Source: Salinimonas profundi
Lineage (GTDB): Bacteria; Pseudomonadota; Gammaproteobacteria; Enterobacterales; Alteromonadaceae
Reading direction: 5' to 3'
Assembly: GCF_014750655.1 (NCBI RefSeq)
Contig: NZ_JABBXD010000001.1
Coordinates: 295,102 to 359,101, forward strand
Length of the DNA: 64,000 nt
Shown: positions 1 to 8,332 of the stretch, piece after piece
Layout: each line of letters opens with the position of its first letter
Numbering within the stretch: position 1 is the stretch's first letter
Program-made: the position numbers and the translations under genes
Notes under the pieces: generated by a model
Databases searched by the model: none
What the model was told of the DNA's origin: nothing
Seen by the model: only the letters and a program-made list of their open reading frames with translations

Positions 1-1589
1 AGCGCGGAAAATATACCGGCGCCTGTCACCCGGCTATTATCAAACATCTTAAGCAGCTTGGCGTGACATCGGTGCAATTTATGCCCATGGCAGCCTTTAT
101 GCCAGAACCTTATATTACCGAAAAAGGCTTAACTAATTACTGGGGCTATAACCCGGTGAGTTTTTTCGCACCGGAACCTCGCTACGCAATATCTGATGCA
201 TTAGGTGAGTTGCAGTATATGGTGGATCGGTACCACGAGGCCGGGCTTGAGGTTATTGCCGATGTGGTTTTCAACCATACTGCAGAAGGGGGCAAGGGAG
301 GACCGGTACTCAGCTTTAAAGGATTTAGTCCTTATCATAGCTACCTGTTTGAACAGGCCCCGAATGGTGAGCTGGTGTATAGCAACCATTCAGGGTGCGG
401 AAATACGGTGAACACTGCGTCACCATCTATGATGCAACTTGTCATGGACGCAATGCGCTACTGGTTAGACATTATTGGCGTTGATGGTTTTCGGTTTGAT
501 TTAGCTGTGTCGCTGGGCCGAAGTCCGCAGGTATTTTCTGCTCATTCAGCCTTACTACAGGCCATGCGCCAGGATCCGGTTGTAAAAAACGCTGTTTTAA
601 TTGCTGAACCATGGGATATCGGACCTGACGGCTATCAGCTTGGACAGTTTGGCCATGAATGGCTGGAGGTCAACGATAAGTTCAGAGATACCGTGCGAGC
701 ATTCTGGCGGGGTGACGAGGGGACTGCACCCGACTTTGCCACAAGGCTGATGGGATCTGATGATGTGTTTACCCGTGGTATCAGGCCGATTTACACATCA
801 GTGAACAATATCACCTATCACGACGGCTTCTGTTTGCAGGATTTGGTGAGTTACGCCAAGCGACACAATCGCGCTAATGGCGAAGAAAACCGGGACGGGC
901 ACGGGCATAACTTGTCAGCCAATTATGGTATCGAAGGTGAGACAAAAGATGCTGATATCAATGCGACACGCGAGCAGCAAAAGCGTAACTTATTTGCCAC
1001 ACTGATACTCGGCCAGGGCACGCCACATGTGCTTGGTGGTGATGAGCTAAGCCGCACCCAGCAGGGCAACAATAATGCCTATTGTCAGGACAACGACATC
1101 AACTGGTACGACTGGAGTCTGAACAAGCGTAAGCAGGACTTTCTTGAGTTCTGCCAGTACATCATCGCGCTTCGGCAAAACAGTGACTTATTGTCACACC
1201 TGTTAATGGAAGGTGACGATTGGCAACAACAGGTCAATGTAAAACGAATTACCTGGTTTGTTCCTGATGGTTCGGAAAAAGAAATCGGCCACTGGCACGC
1301 ATCAGATAATCGCTCATTTGCATTAGAAATTGTGGGTAAAGCACCCGGGCGCGGGCATGCTGAGCATTGGTATATTTGTTTTAATGCAGATACAGATGCT
1401 GTTCAGTTTACATTGCCAGAAACAGCGCAGCATTCAGGCTGGCGGTTAAAACTTGATACACACTATTCGTCTGTTCGCGAACAGCCTGAGCTATGCGTGC
1501 AAAAAGTGTATCACGCAGCAGGTCGCACAATGGCGATTTTTCACATTGAGAAAAACGTCCCCAATGTTGATACCTTAACCACTGTTTAA
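1..1589 (+). CDS. glgX: Glycogen debranching enzyme GlgX (5'-truncated by window edge)
   Basis: Alpha-1,6-glucosidase of the GH13 isoamylase type that removes limit-dextrin branches during glycogen breakdown in the cytoplasm. The reading frame is open from base 3, so the N-terminal part (CBM48 region and start of the barrel) lies outside the window. Visible GH13 motifs in order: DVVFNHT (region I), GVDGFRFDLA with the nucleophile Asp (region II), LIAEPWDIG with the acid Glu (region III) and ITYHDGF with the third catalytic Asp (region IV). The C-terminal beta domain ends at a TAA at 1587-1589. No clear terminator follows. The gene probably ends a glg operon. Distinction from plant-type isoamylase or TreX is by overall resemblance only. 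Confidence 0.93.
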   Translation, partial: RGKYTGACHPAIIKHLKQLGVTSVQFMPMAAFMPEPYITEKGLTNYWGYNPVSFFAPEPRYAISDALGELQYMVDRYHEAGLEVIADVVFNHTAEGGKGGPVLSFKGFSPYHSYLFEQAPNGELVYSNHSGCGNTVNTASPSMMQLVMDAMRYWLDIIGVDGFRFDLAVSLGRSPQVFSAHSALLQAMRQDPVVKNAVLIAEPWDIGPDGYQLGQFGHEWLEVNDKFRDTVRAFWRGDEGTAPDFATRLMGSDDVFTRGIRPIYTSVNNITYHDGFCLQDLVSYAKRHNRANGEENRDGHGHNLSANYGIEGETKDADINATREQQKRNLFATLILGQGTPHVLGGDELSRTQQGNNNAYCQDNDINWYDWSLNKRKQDFLEFCQYIIALRQNSDLLSHLLMEGDDWQQQVNVKRITWFVPDGSEKEIGHWHASDNRSFALEIVGKAPGRGHAEHWYICFNADTDAVQFTLPETAQHSGWRLKLDTHYSSVREQPELCVQKVYHAAGRTMAIFHIEKNVPNVDTLTTV

Positions 1590-1738
1590 ACAATGCTCAT
1601 GTGAGAAAAAACACAGGCTGTACATAATCGAATACGATCCAATAAGCACTTTTTTTCGTTGAGAATCTTCCTTTAATAGTGTTGTGGCGCGCATCGGGTG
1701 ATATCATGCGCAGCCATCTGCAACATAGGGTGGAAACC

Positions 1739-3289
1739 ATGCAAAACGAAGATGGAAAGCAAGACGCACAACAAAAGTGTGATATCGGATTTATTGGTCT
1801 GGGCGTAATGGGCGCGAACCTGACGCTCAATCTGGCTGATAATGGTTATCGGGTCGCGTGCTTTGACCTGGATCAGACTAAAGTTGACGCTATCCTGGCT
1901 AAAGATAACGCTGAACGTGGTGATAAACCTGCACGCCTTGAAGGCTGTAATTCCTATACTGAGCTACTCAGCAAGCTCAAAGCTCCTCACCTTATCATTC
2001 TTTCAGTGCCTGCCGGCGATCCGGTTGATCATGTTTGTAACCACCTTATTGACGCAGGCATTAAAGCTGACGATATCGTGATTGATACCGGTAACAGTCT
2101 CTGGACAGACTCTGTTGAGCGCGAAGAACATTACAAAAGTAAGTTTATCTTCTTTACCACCGCCATATCCGGCGGTGAGGTAGGCGCGCGATTCGGTCCC
2201 TCGCTGATGCCATCTGGTAACCCTTACGCCTGGACCCGCATTGAGCCAGTCCTAAAAGCCATCGCAGCGAAAGTTGATCCGGAAACCGGCAAGCCGCTGG
2301 AAACATATACACCCGGCCAGCCTGTAACTGAAGGCGAGCCTTGCGCGACTTACATCGGTACCATGGGCGCCGGACACTATGTAAAGATGGTCCACAACGG
2401 TATTGAATATGCTGATATGCAGCTTATCTGCGAGACCTATCAGATAATGCGTACCGCACTTCACATGTCTGCTGCTGAAATTGCAGAAGTGTTTCGTCGC
2501 TGGAACGACGGAAAGCTTAACAGTTACCTGATGGAGATTAGCGCAGAAGTGCTTGAACAGGCGGACCCTGAAACCAAACAGCCTCTGGTTGATGTGATCC
2601 TTGATAAAGCCGGTCAGAAAGGCACCGGCCTGTGGACGGCGGTTAGTGCGTTGCAGGTGGGAAGCCCGGCGCAGACGATAACGTCAGCGGTTTTTGCCCG
2701 TAGCATTTCCGCGCTTAAAGAAGAGCGCGTGGCCGCCAGTGAAATTCTTAAAGGACCGCATGCACCAGCAATGTCTGATGAAGAAAAAATGGAAGCGGTT
2801 CATAAACTGGAGCAGGCGCTTTACTGCTCGAAGATTTGTGCTTATGCCCAGGGCTTTCAGCTTATGGCGACGGCGGCCAATGAACATGGCTGGGATCTGG
2901 ACTTTGGTGAAATAGCCAAAATCTGGCGGGCCGGCTGTATTATTCGCGCGGTGTTCCTGCAATCCATTGCTCAGGCGTATGAAAACAACGAAGGTCTCAA
3001 AAATCTGTTGCTGGATCCGTTTTTTGCTGACCAGATAACAGAAATGCAGTCGGACTGGCGTACATCTATTGCTGATGCCACGATGGCTGGCATACCCTGT
3101 CCGGCAATGATGTCAGCGTTAAGCTATTATGACTCTTACCGTTCAGCAGTATTGCCGGCTAACCTGCTGCAGGGCCAGCGGGACTACTTTGGCGCGCATA
3201 CTTTCCAACGCGTGGATAAACCTGCAGGTAAGAAGTTTCATCTTAATTGGAGCGATCCGGATCGTCCCCAGGTTGCTATTAAAAAATAA
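1739..3289 (+). CDS. gnd: 6-phosphogluconate dehydrogenase, decarboxylating
   Basis: Oxidises and decarboxylates 6-phosphogluconate to ribulose 5-phosphate with NADP in the oxidative pentose phosphate pathway. The 516-residue product has the Rossmann motif GLGVMG at residues 20-25, the substrate-binding SGGEVGARFGPSLMP segment, the conserved HNGIEYADMQ helix, and the C-terminal SYYDSYRSAVLPANLLQGQRD region with the partner-subunit substrate residues. The frame is open from a GTG at 1679, but ATG 1739 is preceded by AGGGTGG at a proper distance and gives a normal N-terminus, so I use it. It is somewhat longer than the 468-residue E. coli enzyme. It is followed 18 bases later by msrB, probably co-transcribed. 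Confidence 0.95.
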   Translation: MQNEDGKQDAQQKCDIGFIGLGVMGANLTLNLADNGYRVACFDLDQTKVDAILAKDNAERGDKPARLEGCNSYTELLSKLKAPHLIILSVPAGDPVDHVCNHLIDAGIKADDIVIDTGNSLWTDSVEREEHYKSKFIFFTTAISGGEVGARFGPSLMPSGNPYAWTRIEPVLKAIAAKVDPETGKPLETYTPGQPVTEGEPCATYIGTMGAGHYVKMVHNGIEYADMQLICETYQIMRTALHMSAAEIAEVFRRWNDGKLNSYLMEISAEVLEQADPETKQPLVDVILDKAGQKGTGLWTAVSALQVGSPAQTITSAVFARSISALKEERVAASEILKGPHAPAMSDEEKMEAVHKLEQALYCSKICAYAQGFQLMATAANEHGWDLDFGEIAKIWRAGCIIRAVFLQSIAQAYENNEGLKNLLLDPFFADQITEMQSDWRTSIADATMAGIPCPAMMSALSYYDSYRSAVLPANLLQGQRDYFGAHTFQRVDKPAGKKFHLNWSDPDRPQVAIKK

Positions 3290-3307
3290 GCAAAGTGAGG
3301 AGGCAGT

Positions 3308-3709
3308 ATGCGAAAAGCCAATCAGACTGAACTAACAGATGAAGAGTACAAAGTTATTCGTCAATCTGGTACCGAGCGGCCGTTTTCGGGTGTGTTACTT
3401 GATGAAACCCGCGATGGCGTGTACGTGTGCAAGTCGTGCGGTGCGCCTCTGTTTCCTTCAGACACGAAATTTGATGCCGGGTGTGGCTGGCCCTCGTTTT
3501 ATCAACAGGCTGAACAGGATAACGTGGGTTACCGTGATGACAGCTCTCACGGCATGTCACGTACAGAAATTTACTGTAAGCAATGTGATGCGCATTTGGG
3601 CCATGTTTTTCCAGATGGACCGCAGCCTACTGGTCAGCGATACTGCGTAAATTCAATATCCATGAATTTTAAAGCAGAGGGCGATGAGGATAATCCGGTA
3701 AGAGGATGA
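3308..3709 (+). CDS. msrB: Peptide methionine-(R)-S-oxide reductase MsrB
   Basis: Reduces methionine R-sulfoxide in oxidised proteins, using thioredoxin as reductant. The 133-residue protein has two CxxC pairs for structural zinc (Cys41/44 and Cys90/93), the CGWPSF substrate loop (59-64) and the catalytic Cys113 in [12 protein letters not shown] strong ribosome binding site, GAGGAGG, lies just before ATG 3308. It follows gnd closely and ends at a bidirectional terminator. In E. coli msrB (yeaA) sits beside gapA and yeaC; gap and yeaC homologues are also nearby here, which supports an old neighbourhood. Confidence 0.97.
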   Translation: MRKANQTELTDEEYKVIRQSGTERPFSGVLLDETRDGVYVCKSCGAPLFPSDTKFDAGCGWPSFYQQAEQDNVGYRDDSSHGMSRTEIYCKQCDAHLGHVFPDGPQPTGQRYCVNSISMNFKAEGDEDNPVRG

Positions 3710-3734
3710 TGCCTTCACATCTGGTTATTATTTA

Positions 3735-3751
3735 AACTGGTCAGACCGATA
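3735..3751. promoter_or_regulatory. FadR-like operator sequence in a 3' region
   Basis: AACTGGTCAGACCGATA matches the enterobacterial FadR consensus (AACTGGTCNGACCNGTT) at all but two defined positions. It lies just after msrB and before a terminator between converging genes, not at a promoter, so its role is unclear and chance is possible. Confidence 0.35.
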
Positions 3752-3787
3752 AAAAAAGAGCGTACAAGATGTACGCTCTTTTTTTAT
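3751..3787. terminator. Bidirectional rho-independent terminator, msrB / DUF2989
   Basis: An A-run, stem AGAGCGTAC, loop AAGAT, stem GTACGCTCT and a run of Ts. It is symmetrical, so it can end both msrB (plus) and the converging lipoprotein gene (minus). Confidence 0.9.
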
Positions 3788-3835
3788 GGAATATTTGCTG
3801 AATATTCAATATGAAAACTGAAAATTTGTTACGGC

Positions 3836-4750
3836 TTACAGGTCATTAATGCCGGCCCGGTACGCATTAAATTTTCCCGCTTCCAAATCATCAATCACTT
3901 TTTCTGCCATCGTTTCTATCGCATCAATGTCTACATCTGAAGCGATAGCCATTTGTTGATAGGCAGGTAAATCAACCGGGGCGTCAAAATGATGTGCGAC
4001 ATTTGCCCACAGGTAGGCTGCAGCCAGATTATTCTGATCAATCGCCAACGTACTCAGGCTTAAAAAGACAGCACTTTCGACCATATTGTTCTCATCGACA
4101 CGCTCAAGCGCATCGTAAAGGGTGTGTCTGGCAGCCTCTTCATCGGTTTTTATCTGCAAACTTGCAAGTGCAACCAGTAACGCAGGATCGTTGTGCAATT
4201 CACCACTTTTCGCATACTGCATAAAGCGATCTCTTGCTTCAGCATCGCTGAACCTTGACCAGTGATAATACGCCAGATAGGGGTTATCCGCGTTTTGAGT
4301 TTTCCAGGCCAAACGTTTTAACTCACGTTCTGCCGTCAATAAACCTTTCATTCTGCCGGCTTCTTTTTCCCGGTGCTTGATGTGACGAATTCCCGCCGCT
4401 TTGGCGATACACACCTTATACGCTTCCCACTTGAGCAGCATTTCATAGCGCTGCTTATCAGTAGCTTCACTTTGGTGATTGAACCGGTGCCGGATGATTT
4501 CAGCTTTTTCTGATCGACACCAGGCATCAGGATTGAGATCGTCACACATCGCCGGTGAATCCTCGCAGATTTGAGCGATACTTTTCTCACCCCAGTTATC
4601 ACAGCCGCTCAGAGACAGAGCAATGCTGCAAATCAGAATTGACGAAAACTTACCAAAAGAACAGAGGCGGGGAAGGGAAAATGACTGTTTATTGTAATTT
4701 ATCAACAATTTGGTGTTCCTTACTACCTTATCTAGAATACCAGCGTTCAT
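3836..4750 (-). CDS. DUF2989-type lipoprotein of unknown function
   Basis: A lipoprotein of about 260-300 residues. A hydrophobic segment ends in the lipobox LSGC, giving Cys50 in the longest frame. The mature part starts with a Cys-rich segment (ICEDSPAMCDDLNPDAWCRSEK), which I associate from memory with the DUF2989 family of Alteromonadales and Vibrionales. The rest is helical with repeat-like stretches (DPALLVALASLQ, AVFLSLSTLAI) that could be TPR/Sel1-like. ATG 4750 would put about 30 residues before the signal peptide, so an internal TTG after AAGGAAC (near codons 15-16) is a credible alternative start. It converges on msrB and diverges from gap. No function is known to me. Confidence 0.7.
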   Translation of the reverse strand: MNAGILDKVVRNTKLLINYNKQSFSLPRLCSFGKFSSILICSIALSLSGCDNWGEKSIAQICEDSPAMCDDLNPDAWCRSEKAEIIRHRFNHQSEATDKQRYEMLLKWEAYKVCIAKAAGIRHIKHREKEAGRMKGLLTAERELKRLAWKTQNADNPYLAYYHWSRFSDAEARDRFMQYAKSGELHNDPALLVALASLQIKTDEEAARHTLYDALERVDENNMVESAVFLSLSTLAIDQNNLAAAYLWANVAHHFDAPVDLPAYQQMAIASDVDIDAIETMAEKVIDDLEAGKFNAYRAGINDL

Positions 4751-4838
4751 AACCGAGCGACTTACTCACCTAGTGTACCCTAAATAACAGTTCGGTATGT
4801 TCACTTTCTAAACTATTTTAGTCGATGAAGGCAAAGGC

Positions 4839-6284
4839 ATGAATCAACAGTTCGAACAGGAATTACAAAGTAGCTGGCAGGAACGTCAGGAGTATGCAGA
4901 AAAAATGCTACCGATTATAGGTAGCCTCTACCGCAAATTCGCCGTAGAGATTTCTGTATATGGTCGTCCACTTCTTAATGCCAGCGCTATTGATGTGATT
5001 AAGGCGCACCGGATGGTGCGGTTACATGAAGGCATTAAGCTGCGTCTTCGGGAAAGCTGGCCTATTCTGGAAGCGCTTAATAAGATGACGCTGGCACCTG
5101 CACAAATTGATATTGGTAAGCTTGCTTTTGACTTCCACTATGGTTCGGCTGTTGATGAGACTGATCTGGACGCCTATCTGCGCCAGCAGTTACAAAGTGT
5201 TGTCGATAAAGAGGACAATCAGAAGCCTCGCGACGTGGTTTTATATGGTTTCGGCCGTATTGGTCGACTGATGGCTCGCCTGTTGATTGAACGACAGGGC
5301 ATGAACAACAAATTGCGCCTACGCGCTATTGTTGTGCGTGGCGGCCGTGAGGGAGATCTTGAAAAGCGCGCCAGTCTGCTGCGCCGCGATTCAGTGCATG
5401 GCCCCTTCAATGGCAGTATCACGGTCGACGAAGAACGCCAGGCAATAAAAGCCAATGGTGCGTTCATTCAGGTTATTTACGCCAATAGCCCTGACGAGGT
5501 TGATTACACGCAATATGGTATTGAAGATGCCATTGTGGTTGATAACACAGGGATCTGGCGGGATCGCGATGGCCTGGGTCTGCACCTGAAGGCAAAAGGC
5601 ACCGAAAAGGTCATTCTGACGGCGCCAGGTAAGGGTGATATTAAAAATATCGTCCACGGTGTTAACAGCGACAGTGTCACTGCGGATGATAAAATTCTGT
5701 CTGCTGCCAGCTGTACAACAAACGCCATCACACCGGTGTTAAAAGCGCTGGATGAAGAATATGGCATAACAGGTGGACACGTTGAAACCGTACATTCGTA
5801 CACCAATGACCAGAACCTTATTGATAACTACCACAAAGCTGAACGTCGTGGACGCAGTGCACCATTGAATATGGTGATCACGGAGACTGGCGCGGCTAAA
5901 GCCGTGGCTAAAGCGTACCCGAAACTAGAAGGTAAGCTTACAGGTAACGCTATACGTGTACCGACACCCAATGTTTCTTTGGCTATTCTGAACTTGAATC
6001 TGGAAAAGCAAACGGACAAACTGCAACTGAATGAGTTTTTGCGTGATACGGCATTATTCTCACCGCTGCAACATCAGATTGACTTTACTGCCAGTAAGGA
6101 AATTGTTTCCAGTGACCTGGTCGGCTCACGTGCCGCCTCAGTGGTAGATTCACAGGCTACAATTGTGGCGGATAATCGAGTTACGCTGTACGTGTGGTAT
6201 GACAACGAGTTTGGTTACAGTTGTCAGGTAATGCGGGTGGTTCGCGATATGGCAAATCTTGCTTTCCCTACGCTTCCTGCTTGA
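4839..6284 (+). CDS. gap: Glyceraldehyde-3-phosphate dehydrogenase, long N-terminally extended form
   Basis: Converts glyceraldehyde 3-phosphate to 1,3-bisphosphoglycerate in glycolysis or gluconeogenesis. The standard GAPDH fold starts only at about residue 130: GFGRIG at 137-142 is the NAD-binding turn and ASCTTNA carries the catalytic Cys292. The C-terminal WYDNEFGYS motif is intact. The first 130 residues are a helical extension found in a class of about 480-residue GAPDHs in marine gammaproteobacteria; its function is unknown to me. A ribosome binding site (GAAGGCAAAGG) precedes ATG 4839. It is a single-gene unit ending at a terminator. Whether this is the main glycolytic enzyme cannot be told from the window. 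Confidence 0.92.
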   Translation: MNQQFEQELQSSWQERQEYAEKMLPIIGSLYRKFAVEISVYGRPLLNASAIDVIKAHRMVRLHEGIKLRLRESWPILEALNKMTLAPAQIDIGKLAFDFHYGSAVDETDLDAYLRQQLQSVVDKEDNQKPRDVVLYGFGRIGRLMARLLIERQGMNNKLRLRAIVVRGGREGDLEKRASLLRRDSVHGPFNGSITVDEERQAIKANGAFIQVIYANSPDEVDYTQYGIEDAIVVDNTGIWRDRDGLGLHLKAKGTEKVILTAPGKGDIKNIVHGVNSDSVTADDKILSAASCTTNAITPVLKALDEEYGITGGHVETVHSYTNDQNLIDNYHKAERRGRSAPLNMVITETGAAKAVAKAYPKLEGKLTGNAIRVPTPNVSLAILNLNLEKQTDKLQLNEFLRDTALFSPLQHQIDFTASKEIVSSDLVGSRAASVVDSQATIVADNRVTLYVWYDNEFGYSCQVMRVVRDMANLAFPTLPA

Positions 6285-6297
6285 TCGTCAGAAGAAT

Positions 6298-6336
6298 AAA
6301 AAGCCGACATTGTGGATTCAATGTCGGTTTTTTTGT
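6298..6336 (+). terminator. Rho-independent terminator of gap
   Basis: Stem CCGACATTG (6304-6312), six-base loop, stem CAATGTCGG (6319-6327), then seven Ts. Confidence 0.9.
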
Positions 6337-6394
6337 ACCTTGATGGAAATAACACGTAGTAAACAACGTGTTAAACATTTCAAGGGAATAAAGA

Positions 6395-6994
6395 ATGAAC
6401 AGAAATAAATCCCTGCCATGGTACAGACGCTCGCTGGTGCGCTGGATTCGCGACATCGCGATTATTGTTGCGGTTATCTACGGAATCAGCCAGTGGCAAA
6501 TGCGCGGGATGCTATCCACTGATGGGGATGTTGCCCCTTCAGTGACGTTTGTCAAAACGTTGAACGGCGAACCCTACACAATCTCTGCCCGGGCAGGGAA
6601 GCGTACCCTCATCTACTTTTTCGCTCCCTGGTGTGAGATTTGTAAAATGAGCATCAGTAATACCGATGTGGTGGATAAATCACGTTATCAGGTTTTCAGA
6701 ATTGCACTGGACTATGACAGCGTTGCGGATGTAAAACGCTTTATCGAAGAAGCTGACGTGACGGGTCCTGTTTATCTGGGTAATGCGCAACTGAAGTCCA
6801 ATTTTCAGGTCCAGGGCTACCCCTCCTACTATTTGTTAGATGAGCAGTTTAACGTGGTCGACCGGGCACTGGGATACTCTTCGGCCGCTGGATTACGGGT
6901 TCGTACCTGGCTGTCTTCGCCGGGGCCGGATGTACCTGGTGCTAAAAAATCGAAACCGGCAAAAAACGTTCCACAGGTTGAGGCCGGTGACTAA
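6395..6994 (+). CDS. Membrane-anchored thioredoxin-like disulfide oxidoreductase
   Basis: A 199-residue protein with basic N-terminus, one membrane segment (about 17-33) and a periplasmic thioredoxin/TlpA-like domain. The redox motif is FAPWCEICK with Cys80 and Cys83; the cis-proline loop is probably the GYPSYY segment. The C-terminus is a Lys/Pro-rich tail. It probably reduces or oxidises thiols of envelope proteins; the partner is not evident. AAGGGA lies ten bases before ATG 6395. It stands alone between gap and the carboxypeptidase. The CEIC dipeptide is unusual compared with CGPC or CAPC, so the redox direction cannot be inferred. Confidence 0.82.
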   Translation: MNRNKSLPWYRRSLVRWIRDIAIIVAVIYGISQWQMRGMLSTDGDVAPSVTFVKTLNGEPYTISARAGKRTLIYFFAPWCEICKMSISNTDVVDKSRYQVFRIALDYDSVADVKRFIEEADVTGPVYLGNAQLKSNFQVQGYPSYYLLDEQFNVVDRALGYSSAAGLRVRTWLSSPGPDVPGAKKSKPAKNVPQVEAGD

Positions 6995-7145
6995 CGTGGT
7001 GATTCGGTATACAGGTGTCACTTTCTTTGAACACTTTTGCTTTCAATGCGCCTGTTATCAGTGAAGTAATACGGTTTAAACATGGTATTAACCAAACACA
7101 GTATGCTAAATTACCGCGCAAACGCATCTGAGGAACATCGACGAT

Positions 7146-8273
7146 ATGCATATTTCCAGTCAGTTTGACAGTGGTAACATTCGCGTAATTAACGCAGATT
7201 CACCAGAAAATATTACCCTGGCAATAAATAACGATAATCAATCTGATTTTTACCAATGGTTTCACTTCAGACTTTTTAGTGAAACCTTCGTAGCCCACAA
7301 AATCACCATTACTGAACTTGCCAAATCGGCGTATCCGGATGGCTGGAAAGATTATAACGTGCTGGCATCGTATGACCGTCAGACATGGTTCCGCGTAGAC
7401 AGTGAATTCGACGGTGACAACCTGTCTTTTGAGATAACCCTTGAACAGCCATCTATTTATTTTGCCTACTTTGTACCGTACAGCTATGAGCGTCACCTTG
7501 ATTTGGTAGGCGATGCGCAGATGTTTTTAGATTGCGAGCATCGATTGTTAGGTCAGACGCTAGACGGACGCGATCTCTCACTGTTGGTTATTGGTGATGA
7601 AGCCGAGCATAAAAAGAAAGTATGGATCACGGCGCGTCAGCATCCCGGCGAGTCAATGGCCGAGTGGTGTGCAGAAGGGTTAATCTACCGTTTGCTGGAT
7701 GAAGAAGACGGTCTGTCGAGACAACTTCTGGAGCAGGCCACCTTCTATATCATTCCAAACATGAACCCGGACGGTTCTGCCCGAGGCCACCTGCGCACCA
7801 ACGCGGTGGGTACAAACCTTAACCGGGAATGGGCCGAGCCAACAGAAGAAAAGAGCCCTGAAGTTCTCTACACCCTCCAGGCAATGGACACCATTGGCGT
7901 TGATATGTATCTGGACCTGCACGGTGATGAGGCTCTACCGTATAATTTTGTCGCCGGCAGCGAAGGCATTCCATCTTACGATGATCGCCTGAAAAAGCTG
8001 GAAGACAACTTCAAACAGGCATTGCTGACAGTGACACCGGAGTTTCAGGATGAGCACGGCTACCCTAAAGATAAGCCGGGCGAAGCCAATCTGACTGTGG
8101 CATCTAATGCGGTAGGCGAACGATTCCATTGTCTGGCCTACACGTTTGAAATGCCATTTAAAGATAATGACAACTTACCTGACCCGGTATTCGGCTGGTC
8201 GGCGCAGCGCTGTCAGCAACTTGGCGAAGATATTTTGGTGGCAATCAGAGCGGTTGTGCCGGATTTGCGCTAA
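7146..8273 (+). CDS. M14-family cytosolic-type zinc carboxypeptidase
   Basis: A 375-residue protein without signal peptide. Residues 1-125 form the beta-rich N-terminal domain typical of cytosolic carboxypeptidases (CCP/AGBL type), and the rest is the M14 catalytic domain. Zinc ligands are His166 and Glu169 in RQHPGESMAEW and His259 in DLHGDE. NLNREW (225-229) binds the substrate carboxylate and Glu335 in TFEMPF is the general base. Eukaryotic relatives trim glutamate side chains from tubulin; the bacterial substrate is unknown. It stands alone, with a GAGGAAC ribosome binding site before ATG 7146. An AGCS transporter gene follows 59 bases later and may be co-transcribed. Confidence 0.88.
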   Translation: MHISSQFDSGNIRVINADSPENITLAINNDNQSDFYQWFHFRLFSETFVAHKITITELAKSAYPDGWKDYNVLASYDRQTWFRVDSEFDGDNLSFEITLEQPSIYFAYFVPYSYERHLDLVGDAQMFLDCEHRLLGQTLDGRDLSLLVIGDEAEHKKKVWITARQHPGESMAEWCAEGLIYRLLDEEDGLSRQLLEQATFYIIPNMNPDGSARGHLRTNAVGTNLNREWAEPTEEKSPEVLYTLQAMDTIGVDMYLDLHGDEALPYNFVAGSEGIPSYDDRLKKLEDNFKQALLTVTPEFQDEHGYPKDKPGEANLTVASNAVGERFHCLAYTFEMPFKDNDNLPDPVFGWSAQRCQQLGEDILVAIRAVVPDLR

Positions 8274-8332
8274 CGCAAAAAATAATAAAACACACAAAAA
8301 AATAAAATAACAAATATATAGGGGAACCTGTT

